A DNA stretch of 64,000 nucleotides, taken from contig CM045763.1 of assembly GCA_025200525.1 (NCBI GenBank), forward strand, positions 88,812,131 through 88,876,130. The letters run 5' to 3'. Position 1 is the stretch's first letter. Every line of letters begins with the position of its first letter. The notes below the pieces were generated by a model. It worked only from the letters and a program-made list of their open reading frames with translations, was not told the DNA's origin and ran no database searches. The translations under genes were made by a program, and so were the position numbers. The stretch is from Camellia lanceoleosa. Taxonomy: Eukaryota > Streptophyta > Magnoliopsida > Ericales > Theaceae. Shown one piece after another: positions 47,069 through 57,580 of this stretch.

Positions 47069-48814
47069 CTGTACACATCCACAAAAATATCTCATCAAAG
47101 TAACTCTAAATATAATACCTACGTATTCAGGTACCATGATACCTATCCATCTAATTTCTCTCAAATAGGTAAGTAGTCTTATCCTAGTTAGTTATTTACC
47201 GATTTAATAGGAGAACATAAAAAATGAAATACTTATACAACAACACGTGAGATCAATTAATTGAAGAAATTTTGAACAAATTTTGCAGTTTGGTTTTGGT
47301 TCGATTTCTAAAATTTCACGATTTATGATTCCAAAATTTCTCTAAGGATAGGTTTAGTATTTTTAGACCCTTTTTTTTTTTTAATTAAAAGTAATAAATT
47401 AAAAATAAAAAAATAAAAAAGTTAGAAGATCCAAAAACAATGTTTAACCTATTATAATTTAATTTTGCAACATTTGAAGTAATATCATCAGGCTCTAATA
47501 TTTTGAAATCATAAGAACAATATCAATTTTAAAAATTATATTATTCCTACCTATCTATTTATGTATATACTATTCAACATATACGTTCACGTCATCTATC
47601 GATCCACGTGTCCCTTATTTGTCTACTTAATCTATCTATTTGTTCATATCACCACCACTATTAGCCACCACAGGTCACCTATGTGCAACTTTTCTCAATG
47701 AACTTAATGCTATACAACCCACTAGAAATGGATTTCTCAACAAATTTTTCTAAAATATAGTAAAAAATTGTGGTAAATATGGTGTTATTGAAAAAAAAAA
47801 AAAATCATTTTGAAAGACCCAACCAAAAAAAAAGTGCCCCAAAAAAATCTTATGTCAAGACTCTGTCCAAAGGCCTCAATGATAAAGAGTGACGAAAATT
47901 CCTCTATGTCAAAAATACCAAAAAATAAAAGTAATCTTTAAGTAAAGACAATCAATCAGAAAAGCTAAAAAAAATCCTTATATAAAAGAACAAGAAATAA
48001 ATAAAAACTTTACATTCAAAGGCTCAAGCTATCTATCAACAAAAAATTAAAACAAATAAAAAAGCTCAGCTAAAGAAAATGTGCTTTTTATTAATATCTA
48101 CAATTTTTTTAATTGATGAATTAAATGATACTTTGATTATGTCCAAAATATACTTAAGTTTATGAAACAACGTAGTGTGCCATATCTCTCCTAACACAAC
48201 TTGAGCATTTTTTTTTTTTCTTTCTATATGTACACCAAAGAATTGGAGACATTTCTTTACGTTTTTGTTTTTTGTTTTTATTTTTTCTTGAAACTATAAA
48301 CAAAAAATTATTTGGAAAAAAAATTTTGATTATAAAAAAAATCAAAAAAAATTGGATATATTTATATATAATATATATTTATATCAATGTAATCAGATTT
48401 TAGTTTTATATAATGTATATATATATTTATATATAATTTACATATTTATATATATATCAATATATATAGATGATACAGATTTATCAATATATATTGATCT
48501 AAAGATCTGTATATATATACACACACAGAGAGAGAGAGAGAGAGAGAAAGAGAGAGCACACACCGAGAGCAAACTTGTCGCCCTCACGCCATTGCCTGCC
48601 CTCGCCACAAAGACCACCGCACCACCGTCAGCTTGCCGCTTGTCGCTTGTTGCTCATTGCTCAGAGGATTTGGTTGAACTGATCAAACACAGTCGTTCGG
48701 CTTCGTAGGGATTTGGGGAAAAAAAATTTGTTTCAAATTAGGGATTTGGATTATGTGTTGATCGAGCGGCAAGATGAATAGGGAAGAGCAGGGGCAAAAA
48801 AAATTTCAACATTT
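47069..48814. other. CACTA-3 5' region, non-coding
   Basis: AT-rich DNA with TA and GA microsatellites (about 48355-48555) and a C-rich stretch (48570-48660) that resembles the transposon leader exons, although its C-rich strand is the plus strand, opposite to the genes. A long plus-strand frame at 48352-48708 is made of these simple repeats and is rejected as a gene. The minus-strand leader splice donor was not identified. Confidence 0.5.
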
Positions 48815-49105
48815 GCGACGGTAGGTTTTATACCGTCGCAAATGGCAACTATTTTTGTTCGTAAACGACGCCGTTTAAATTAGACGTTTTTGCGATGGAC
48901 ATTTGCCGTCGCAATATGTAACAAAATAGCTTTTTGGCGACGGTAAAAACAGCCGTCGCTAATACTGATCCATTTAATCCCCTATCCACGCATATTTTTT
49001 ATCGACGGGGACAACGCCGTCGCTAAATCCTTCATTTGCGACGGTTTAAGCTGCCGTCGCAAAAAACCATTTTTTGCGACGGGACAAGTGCCGTCGCTAA
49101 TTCTT
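48815..49105. repeat. CACTA-3 right subterminal motif array
   Basis: Alternating TTGCGACGG and CCGTCGC motifs (for example GCCGTCGCAATATG, GCGACGGTTTAAGC) continue to within 30 bp of the right terminus. Confidence 0.88.
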
Positions 49106-49135
49106 CCGTGTTTTTTACCCCCTTTTCTTGTAGTG

Positions 49136-50606
49136 CACAAAAAATTGAGTTCTTTTTATTTTTTGTTTTTTTTTTTTATTTTTACAGATTTTTTAAATAT
49201 TTTAAGTAAATTTTTTTATTTTTACTTTTTAAATGCACCTAATTTAGATATACTTAAGAAGTATAATATTTTATGATTTTTTTTTAAAAATTCACCAAAT
49301 ACAAAAATACAAAAATTTAATACATTATCTTATTTTTTTGTATTCAATGATTTTTTTAAAAAATTTTGTACAAATTTTATACTTTTTAAATATACTTATA
49401 TTAAATTGATCTAATCTAGATATAATGGTGGAAATAAAAATGAAAAATTATATTCATGTATAAAAATTTATACAAAAAATATTATAAAATTATTGTGATA
49501 GTGATATTATTATAAATATAAATTATGTTTATAGGTGTTTTGTTTTAAAGTGAAAGATCACTATTAAGTTATATCATTGTGTTTGAAAATTTTATATAAA
49601 ATTTATGTTTGTATATCATCGTTCAATAAGAATATATTCAAGTAGAATTTAATAATAGAAAGTTATAAAATGTAGCCATGATAATAGAAAGAATTAATGG
49701 TAGAAAAAATGACAAAATGGTTATTTAAAAAATTTTAGAACATGATATCTATAATTCAAGAAGTAATTTATAATGAAATTACAAATTTCAAAAAGAAAAA
49801 TGTAATTTTTTAAATTTAAGGAGAGTATCTATATTAAATAGAAATCTCTAGGCAAACCTGAGGGAATCTTAGTAACACTAATTGGGTGACTGTCTCTATC
49901 GGGTCTTACAAAGTATGTCTACTAAATAGGTATGTGTGTATTAGATTTAACCAAAATATACATAGGTTGCATAAGCATTTGCAGCTTCAGTTTTGTTTGT
50001 TTGCTTTGAAGTCTCAAGTAAAACATCAAAATGAGACAACAAATTTAAAGAAAAATTGGTGAAAAGTCTATCCTATAAGGGATATAAAGCATTAAATTTA
50101 AGGTAAAATTGGAAAATGTCATCGAAAAATTGCTCCAAAAAGTCTGTCAGAAGCGATTGGCCCCCGATAGCAGTGAGTGGCTGCAATAGGTGGTGGTGGT
50201 GAAGTAAAGAAATATATGATATTCAATAGATAAGTTATTGAATGAGTGACATATGTTACATTTCAACTAATAATTAGTTTAGTGAATTTTAACAAATAAA
50301 TAAATAGATTGATTTCAATAGATAATTGTAATTTTGACCTAAAGAGATTTGAATTTAGGTCTAATGGTCCAAAAAATTTAGAAATAGACTTATGACCTGA
50401 GTGTCCTAAATTTAAGATATTCAATGCTTGAGATCTTCGGCAAAAAAGAATTTTTAACATTTTTATGATAAATTTTATGTAAATTTTTAAGTTACTTTGT
50501 GGCGTGGACTCTATATAATCTAAGATCCCAATATAACATTAGGGTCTACAGCTATGTAAAAATTATAGGCATATTCAAAAAGAAAAATGGTATGTAAATA
50601 TAAGTA
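49136..50606. other. AT-rich intergenic DNA, no gene seen
   Basis: Stop-rich on all frames. No repeat boundary or domain was recognised. Confidence 0.65.
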
Positions 50607-51023
50607 CAGACGTGATTCATAGCTCGAATCCAAGCGCCCCGAATGCCCCTAATCGACGAAACGACGTCGTTTCGTGTTTTTTTTTTTTTTTTTTTTTTTT
50701 TCATTTCAGAAGAAGAGAACACAGGAGGAGGAGGGAGAAGAGAAGAGAAGAAGAAGAGAGGGGAGGAGGAGGAGGAGGGGGAGGAGGAGGGGCCCATAAA
50801 CTAGGGAGGAGGGAGGGGCTGGAGGCGGAGGCGGAGGAGGAGGCTGCTGGGAGGCGGGCGACAGCTGCGACGCCGGTGACGGTGACGACGACGAGAGTCT
50901 GGCGACGAGGCTCTTCCTCCTCTTCCCCGATCTCTGTCTCTCTCTTTCTCCTCTTCTCTCTCTCTCTCTCTCTCTCTGAAAATTCGGGCATTCAAGGGAT
51001 TTTCGAGCTAAAAGACATTTCTC
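50607..51023. mobile_element. GC-rich Mutator-like MITE, copy 2
   Basis: ATATAAGTA flanks both sides (50598-50606 and 51024-51032), a perfect 9 bp target duplication. The left end is CAGACGTGATTCATAGCTCG and the right end's reverse complement is GAGAAATGTCTTTTAGCTCG. Inside are AACGACGTCGTTTCG, a purine-rich left arm, GAGGGGCCCATAAAC, a GGCGGAGG core and a CT-rich right arm. The open frames on both strands here are low-complexity artefacts. Confidence 0.9.
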
Positions 51024-51032
51024 ATATAAGTA

Positions 51033-53394
51033 TTATACAAAAAGGTAAACTATTAATAGGTCCTACTTTTGAGACTTATTACTCATTAAGTCTTATTGAT
51101 AAATTTATTAAGTGATAAAGATAAATTTATCAGTCTTTTATTTTTATGAATAACTTTATAGTGATAAATTTATTAATCTCTTTATTTTTATGAATAAATT
51201 TATAGTGATAAATTTATTAATATCTTATTTTTATAGTATTAAATTTACTAGTTAGGACCCATAGATAAATAATTTTAATTCATAGGACTAATTGGTAAGT
51301 ATCCCTATACAAAATTTATTCAAAATAATATGACAATGATATTTTTTATATATGATAAATATTAATATTACAAAATGTATCTAATAAAATTGAACAATTT
51401 TTTGATATCCCACGTGACATAATTGAGAGTTAAGATTGAATAAACATAATAATTAATATTATTTTTTAAATAATAAAGTGTGTTACGAGCAATTTTATTT
51501 GTGAGATCATATAGAGTCACATAAGTTTGTATATATATATGAAAAATGCTAATGATTGTCCCAATAAATGGTCATTAATCTCGATGTATTTATAAATAAA
51601 TAAATAAAAAGTGTATAAAATATTTAAAATTGTTTTAAAATATATGAAAAATTTACTAAAATTATTATTATTTTAGCATTTTATATCTTAGTTGCAAAAA
51701 TGATATAGACCCTGAAAAAAATCATAATTGTTTTTTATATAATACTCATATCGGTGTGGAACTAATGTCATTGCGTAAAATTTCTAACATAATTACTGTT
51801 AAATTGTCCGAAGGGTTGGCATGCAAATTTTAGTGAGATAAAAATTATTGTCATACGGAAGGTTTCTTTGCCTCAATTGATTATGTGATGATAAATGATA
51901 ATAAGCAAAAGTGTTTTATTTTATTATACAAAAAAAAAAAAAAAAAAACCACCTTACATATAATAAAATAAACGGAATAAAATTAAATATCTTTCTTTCC
52001 TTTCATTTTCTTCTTAATATTTGTTTTTGTCTTTTACCTTACAAATCTACATACATACAAACACAGCCGAAACTCAAAAGGCTGGTAGTCTTATCAAATA
52101 TCATATTATAAGAACCAATGAATATGATAATAAACATCACAAATTTGTAAAATAACTTTTATATATATATATATATATTTGGCACTATGTCAAGACATGG
52201 GGAAATATCCTAAGGACACTTTGATATGGTTCTGCCCAAACTTGGCCCCACCCATTAAAAATTAAAAAATAAAAAGACTTCACCAAATTTAAAATGCTTA
52301 AACATTAGGGTTTGATTCAATTGCCTCATAATCACACCTAAAGGTGTGAATGAGATATTAGAGGTCCGAAGCAGTTATAAGTCCAATCTTTGTCAACAAA
52401 AAAAAATAATAATAAATAAATAAAAAGTTTAAAACGCTTAATGTAATTATCTCAAGTCCAACTTTTATAAAAATAGTAATTTTATTTTTATTATTTATTA
52501 TTAGATGTTAATCTTATTTCTTGATTTATTTAGACACTTATAGACACGAATAAATAGATTCTATGTGCCTGTGAATTCCATGTTATATCTCGCCGTGTGA
52601 AAATAAGAGAAGAAATTAGATTAATTATAACATTTAGTCTTAAAAGAAATTTTAAATTACAAGTTTGCTCACATAACATGTTGTATATGAATTATTTTAT
52701 ATGTTTTGAATTTGGAAGGCTATTAAATGAATTTAACAATTTTAACTATAATTTGAATTTAAACTATTAACAAAATCTGATTGTAAATAATTTTGAACAT
52801 TTAACAAATGTTTGAATTTAAGCTATAAATAAATAAATACTTACTAAAAAAATAAATACACTAAAAATTCTAGTCCAGTTGGATTTTATAAACTAAAATA
52901 CTCACTCAAACAATTAAAAATAAGATAAATTATACTAAATTCTCATAAGATTTGAAAAAAAAAAATTATTGAACCCTATAAATTTGATATAATTACGTTA
53001 GTCTACTATAAAAGATTATAATTCACATAACATTTTTATCCGTCATTCATTAAATGTATAAAAGGATAAATGATATTATCTTCCATTTTATATTAAAATA
53101 AATATTTAATCTTTATTTATTTATATGTTTACAAACTATAGGCTACGTTTTATCACAAATTTATATAATAAAAAAAATTATATCTTTCGTTATATTTGAT
53201 TTATGAATTTAGAAAGTGATTTAGAAAGAAAAAAAAAAGTGTACGAAATAATTATATTTTATTCATATTTTTCTTTTCAAATTTTTTTCTAAATTTATGA
53301 ACTAAATACAACCTTAAACTATTTTCAAAATATCATCACAAAATTGAGCGTAGCGTACCAAATCCCTTCGTCAGAACATATATAGGCCCCGTTT
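51033..53394. other. AT-rich intergenic DNA, no gene seen
   Basis: A/T tracts and stops on all frames. A local near-repeat of about 60 bp lies at 51108-51220 (GATAAATTTATTA phrases). No protein-coding signal was seen. Confidence 0.65.
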
Positions 53395-53861
53395 AGTATA
53401 GCTGTTAAAACAGCTTATAGATTATAACTTAACAGATTATAGATTATGACTTTAATCAGAAGTTGTTAATCTATTTGGTGTAGCTGTTGGATTATAGATT
53501 TAAGTTGCTGAGTAGTGTTTGTTAAATAAGCTGTGAAATAGCTTTTTCAATTAATTTTTATTTTTTATTTGTCTACATTTCTTATAAAAAATAATAATAA
53601 TAATCTATAGTCCATTTGAGTGTTTTTCTATTTTTAAAAAAATAAAAAATAAAAAAATTTAAGAGTATAACCATAAATTAACATGTCCACAGCAGGTGAT
53701 AATCGAAGCAAGGTGGCGAAAACTTTCTCTCGATTTTTTGAGTTAAAATAAGCTGTTAGAATCAGAAGTTGTTTGAAATAAGTTTAACCAAACAGTCTAA
53801 AATAACTTTTTCAAAGCTAAAAGCCATAAGTTAGCTCTGAGAAGCTGAAACAAACACCCCC
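53395..53861. repeat. MITE-like repeat with GGCCCCGTTTAG end
   Basis: The left end GGCCCCGTTTAGTATAGCTG and the reverse complement of the right end GGGGGTGTTTGTTTCAGCTT are weakly inverted. The inner parts also pair loosely (AGCTGTTAAAACAGCTTATA; GCTTTTAGC on the right). No clear target duplication was seen, so the class is open. Confidence 0.45.
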
Positions 53862-53889
53862 ATAAACTTGTGTGAGAGAGTAGACAAAT

Positions 53890-54375
53890 TTTGGTAGCGT
53901 TGGGTGACGTTTATGTTTTTAGTTTATATTTATAAAAAATTTATAAATTAGTTTTTGTTTATTTTTTAAAAAAAATAAACTACAAAAATATTTAATTTGA
54001 ACAAAATGTTTAAAAAAATTTAAAAAGATAAATTAAAAAATATGTTTGTTCAGGTCTAAAATATTTATATTTATTTTTTATTATTTATGACAATGGGATC
54101 ATATATTATAATTGAAAAAAAAAATTATTAAAAAAAATTAATATTTGAAAAAAAAATTAATTGAAAATAAAATTATTAGTCAAATTTTTAAATTTCTATT
54201 TAAAAACTAACGTAAACTCATTTTTTGAGTTTATGTTTTTTTTTTCTCAAATTTATAAACTGATATGATCATTTATAAACTAGAAAAATTATTAAACAAG
54301 TTTTTTGATAATTTTTAAATTTTTTATAAATATAAACTGAAAATTAAAAATAAAATTATTATCAAACAAGCGAAA
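53890..54375 (-). repeat. Interspersed TIR-like repeat, copy 2 (inverted to copy 1)
   Basis: It contains AATATGTTTGTTCAGGTCTA and TTATTTATGACAATGGGATC, the reverse complement of the core at about 33370-33430. The outer arms (GGTAGCGTTGGGTGACGTTT on the left) match the right arm of copy 1 inverted (GGTAGCGTTTGGTAATGTTT). Confidence 0.65.
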
Positions 54376-54540
54376 TACATATTATTGAGATTGAAATATA
54401 AACTCATGAACCACCGGGGTAGTGGCCGCCTTCTACACAGTGAGGAGGGTTTGATTTTTGGGATACGATTAATGATTTATTTATTTGGTGAAGGTAATAG
54501 TGTTGTATTTCATTTGTAACTCTACCTCTTGTATTGAGGT

Positions 54541-55024
54541 GAATCCGGATAGTTGGTCGCCTAATCCTGTCGCCCCCAAAATGATGTCGTTTTGGAGGCA
54601 AATTTTCAAAAAAAAAAACGCAGAGCAGAGGGAGGAAGGAGGGAGGAGAAGGAAGGGAAGGACCGGACTAGAGGGGGCCATAAATACAGGGGGAGGAGGA
54701 GGAGGAGGAGGAGGCGGAGGCGGAGGCGAGGCTGGAGGCGGAGGTGGAGGCGATGGCGGTTGCAGGTGCTGCGACGAGGTGGAGCTGCGACGATCGAGGG
54801 ACGGCGGGAGACGATTGACAGCCGGCGGCGAGGGACGAGTTGCGACGGCGAGCTCGCAGCTTCCTCCTCCTTCTCTTCCTCCTCCTCCTCCTCCTCCCTC
54901 TTCCTCTCCTTCCTCCCTCTGCTCTGCATTTTTTTTTTTTTTTTTGAAAATTCGCACCCAAAACGACGTCATTTTGGAGGCGACAGGAAAGGCGACAGGG
55001 TAGGGCGACAGACGATCCGGATAC
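54541..55024. mobile_element. GC-rich Mutator-like MITE, copy 3, with long TIRs
   Basis: GTATTGAGGT flanks both sides (54531-54540 and 55025-55034), a perfect 10 bp target duplication. The left end GAATCCGGATAGTTGGTCGC and the reverse complement of the right end GTATCCGGATCGTCTGTCGC start inverted arms of well over 100 bp. These include CAAAATGATGTCGTTTTGG on the left against CCAAAATGACGTCGTTTTGG on the right, and CGCAGAGCAGAGGGAGGAAG against TGCAGAGCAGAGGGAGGAAG. Open frames of up to 210 codons span it in several registers and encode Pro/Arg/Gly low-complexity sequence, so they are not genes. Confidence 0.93.
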
Positions 55025-55034
55025 GTATTGAGGT

Positions 55035-55698
55035 TGGCACATTCCCTACTTTTTTTTGGTAGTAGGTCCCTTTTTTGGGTTAGGTTTAGGGGCCGTGGGT
55101 CGGTTGCGGCCACGAAATCTTTAATTCGTCATTCATCCGTCAGATTGGCCGATTGAAAAAAATCAATCCACATTCATTCGCTAATCCGGCGGATATGGAT
55201 TGAGCGAATTGACGGATGGATGCGAATAGGTTTGGTGGTTTAAAATTTTATAAATTTTTAATATAATTTAACTTGTGCACTTCTTCTTCTTCTTCTTAAA
55301 AAAAAAAAAAAAATATTACAGTCAATGACTTAAAAAGTATTATAATCATTGCATGCCTTATCCAAAGAAAGAAAGTTTGAAACTTTAGAATATTACAATC
55401 ACTGCATGCCTCATCCACATATTACAATCACAGCATAACTCATCCACATAAAGTATTATAATTTATGATTCTTAAAATATAAAACAATTCAAACCACCAA
55501 AACCATGAACAGAGTAATAGAGATTGTATGCCTCTGTATTGTTACATCTATATCTGTTTTTGAAAACAAAAATTAACCAACATATATCATCTTTTTTATT
55601 TATTCTTTTTAGAGTTAGATTTAAAAATAAAAAAATATAGATAAATAATACATTTATTTTTTTCAATTCAAAAAATATATTCAAGTTGAAAACTCATT
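55035..55698. other. Short intergenic spacer
   Basis: It holds a CTT microsatellite followed by a poly-A tract (about 55281-55313) and a local three-fold repeat of CACTGCATGCCTCATCCACA-like phrases (55340-55455). No gene was seen. Confidence 0.6.
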
Positions 55699-55707
55699 TT
55701 CAACATA

Positions 55708-56181
55708 CGGCAGTGATTGGTAGCTCGAAATCTGACTCGAGACCCAAAACGACGTCGTTTTGGGTCTCGAATTTTTTTTTTTTTTTTTTCGTCTGTGTTG
55801 CAAGAAAAACAGGGGAGGAAGAAGAAGGTGGGGGAGAGGGAGGGGGAGGGGGAGGGAAGGGGGCCCTAATAACAGGAGAGGAGGAGGCGGAGGCGGTGGT
55901 GACGATCTGGCGGAGGGAGGACGGCGGTGACGATCTGGAGCTGGGCGAGGACGGCCGGAGGCAAGGCCACGACGATCGACGGTCTGAAGCTCCTCCCTCC
56001 CTGTGACGATCGGCGACGGTCTGCTGCGACGGACGATCGGCGGCGAGCTCCCTTTTCTTCTCTCCCTCCCACGACGAGCCCTCTCCTCTCTCTCCCTCCC
56101 TTCTCTTTCTCCTCTGTTTCCTCTCTTCTCTCCCTCGAGCCATTTCGAGTCTCGTAGCAGTCGAGCTACGAGACATTTTCC
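55708..56181. mobile_element. GC-rich Mutator-like MITE, copy 4
   Basis: TTCAACATA flanks both sides (55699-55707 and 56182-56190), a perfect 9 bp target duplication. The left end is CGGCAGTGATTGGTAGCTCG and the right end's reverse complement is GGAAAATGTCTCGTAGCTCG. Near the left end lies a perfect palindrome around AAAACGACGTCGTTTT, then GA-rich sequence, GGGGGCCCTAATAACAG, a GGCGGAGGCGG core and a CT-rich right arm. Confidence 0.9.
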
Positions 56182-56190
56182 TTCAACATA

Positions 56191-56810
56191 ATATATTCAA
56201 CAAAATATTTAAATTCAATTGAAAACACAAATAGAATATTTAAATAAATTGAAAATATAAAGTTTTACAAATAACTAAAAGTGCTTACAGTTTGACAGTT
56301 CGATTGTGGCCAAAAGAATTTCAAATCTGCCATCTGTCCAAACTAGGCGGATTGGAAAATATCAATCCGCAACCATTCGCTCGTCATCACGTATCCGTCC
56401 AAAATGCGACAGATCAATTCGGTTCAGTCGGTTTGAACAGATCGATATATCTACTACTCACCCCTAGTTAGGTTAAATTTTGCCGTCAATTTGTTACTCA
56501 GGAGCCAGGGTCATCGGATGTTATGATGTTCTCACAAAATGTTTTTTTTTAATCTATCCCCAAAATAAATATATATACATATATAAAAACTCATAACATA
56601 TTTATATTGTACAGGTTTCATTTCAAGTGTAATAATATTTTTTAATTTAAATTAATTAAGTATGTAATAAAAATCTGTCATTATATATATGAAATAGAAG
56701 AGATTAAAAAAGTGTTTGGAAGGATCTAAATCAAAATATTTTTTAATTTTTTATGAAAAAAAATGTAAAAAATAATATAATTTAAAAAGATAAAAACATT
56801 ATAAAAAAAA
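56191..56810. other. Intergenic spacer
   Basis: AT-rich. The 56300-56470 part has diverged phrases (CAAACTAGGCGGATTGGAAA, ATCAATCCGCAACCATTCGC) similar to 55145-55200, so an older repeat lies on both sides of copy 4. No gene was seen. Confidence 0.5.
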
Positions 56811-57071
56811 GGGCAAATTACAAACACCCCCTCGAGGTTTGATAAAAATACAGATTCTCTCCTGAGGTTTGAGAAATTACAAATTGCCCCTGAGAGTCAA
56901 ATTTTCATAACAAAATACGGAAAATTATGGGGAAATCTGTATGAAAATAAAAACCTCAGGGGGCAATTTGTTATGAAAATATAAACCTCAGGGGGTGGGA
57001 TGTAATTTCTCAAACCTCAGGGAGGAATCTGTATTTTCACCAAACCTCGAGGGGGTGTTTATAATTTACCC
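56811..57071. mobile_element. MITE of the GGATAAATTA family with long inverted arms
   Basis: The left arm starts GGGCAAATTACAAACACCCC and the right arm's reverse complement GGGTAAATTATAAACACCCC; pairing continues for about 70 bp (CCTGAGGTTTGAGAAATTAC on both). The flanks TAAAAAAAA and TAAAAAGGA agree at seven of nine bases, compatible with a decayed 9 bp duplication. Confidence 0.8.
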
Positions 57072-57345
57072 TAAAAAGGATACACTTTTATAAGAAATTT
57101 CAAATAGTACTCAAATCTCACAATTTTAGGGTAGAACGTGATGCACGTAGCCGACACTATGCGATTAAAAAGGACAAAACTTGGACGATGACGACCATGA
57201 TTATGACAATTAATATTATAATATCATATAATATAATATGATATATATATATATATGTATATATTATATAATATCATTAAGATATGACCTCACAAACAAA
57301 ATTTTACTAATATAAAATAAGCAATTGTTTCAAGATCGCTTCTAT

Positions 57346-57561
57346 TTTTTTTTTTTTTTTTGATAATTCAAGTATCTTCGACTCGTTGATTTTAAGAAAA
57401 GTTAGGACTAATACTGAAGTCCTTGAAATTAAGTTAGGACTAATATTGAAGGCCTCGAAATTAACGACCGGGCAAACTTCCAGTGGCTCCAAGAGGTGAC
57501 TCGAACTCGAGATCTGTAGATTTTATCCTTCAGACTTTACCATTCGGCCACTTGTGTTGGA
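57346..57561 (-). mobile_element. tRNA-derived SINE with 19 bp target duplication
   Basis: GTTTCAAGATCGCTTCTAT occurs at 57327-57345 and 57562-57580, a perfect 19 bp target-site duplication. Between them, on the minus strand, the element starts near TCCAACACAAGTGGCCGAAT. It has an A box TGGCCGAATGG (57550-57540) and a B box GTTCGAGTC (57506-57498), and ends in a poly-A tail (T-run at 57346-57361). The box order and the spacing of about 35-40 bp fit an RNA polymerase III promoter from a tRNA. It is non-autonomous and depends on LINE enzymes. Confidence 0.92.
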
Positions 57562-57580
57562 GTTTCAAGATCGCTTCTAT

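Larger units (their letters stand above)
39784..49135 (-). mobile_element. CACTA-3: 9.35 kb CACTA element of a second subfamily
   Basis: The left terminus CACTACAAAAAAAAAGTG pairs with the right terminus CTTTTCTTGTAGTG ending at 49135. CAC flanks both sides (39781-39783 and 49136-49138), a perfect 3 bp target duplication. The subterminal motif is TGCGACGGC / GCCGTCGCA, different from the GGCGACYAAA of the other two elements. Genes lie on the minus strand: a TNP2-like pseudogene, then gene 2, then a long tandem array. A deletion has joined the two genes, so the copy is non-autonomous. Confidence 0.93.

Noticed and set aside
48352..48708. Plus-strand frame of 118 codons
   Set aside because: Made of TA and GA microsatellites plus a C-rich stretch; no domain and on the strand opposite to the element's genes.
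50612..51115. Open frame of 167 codons
   Set aside because: Same MITE family (copy 2); the peptide is a run of Arg, Glu and Gly from GA/GGC repeats.
54481..55113. Open frames of 107-210 codons in five registers
   Set aside because: All cover the GC-rich Mutator-like MITE 54541-55024; openness in many registers at once is a composition effect.
55686..56190. Open frames of up to 158 codons
   Set aside because: Same MITE family (copy 4), low-complexity peptides, no domain.
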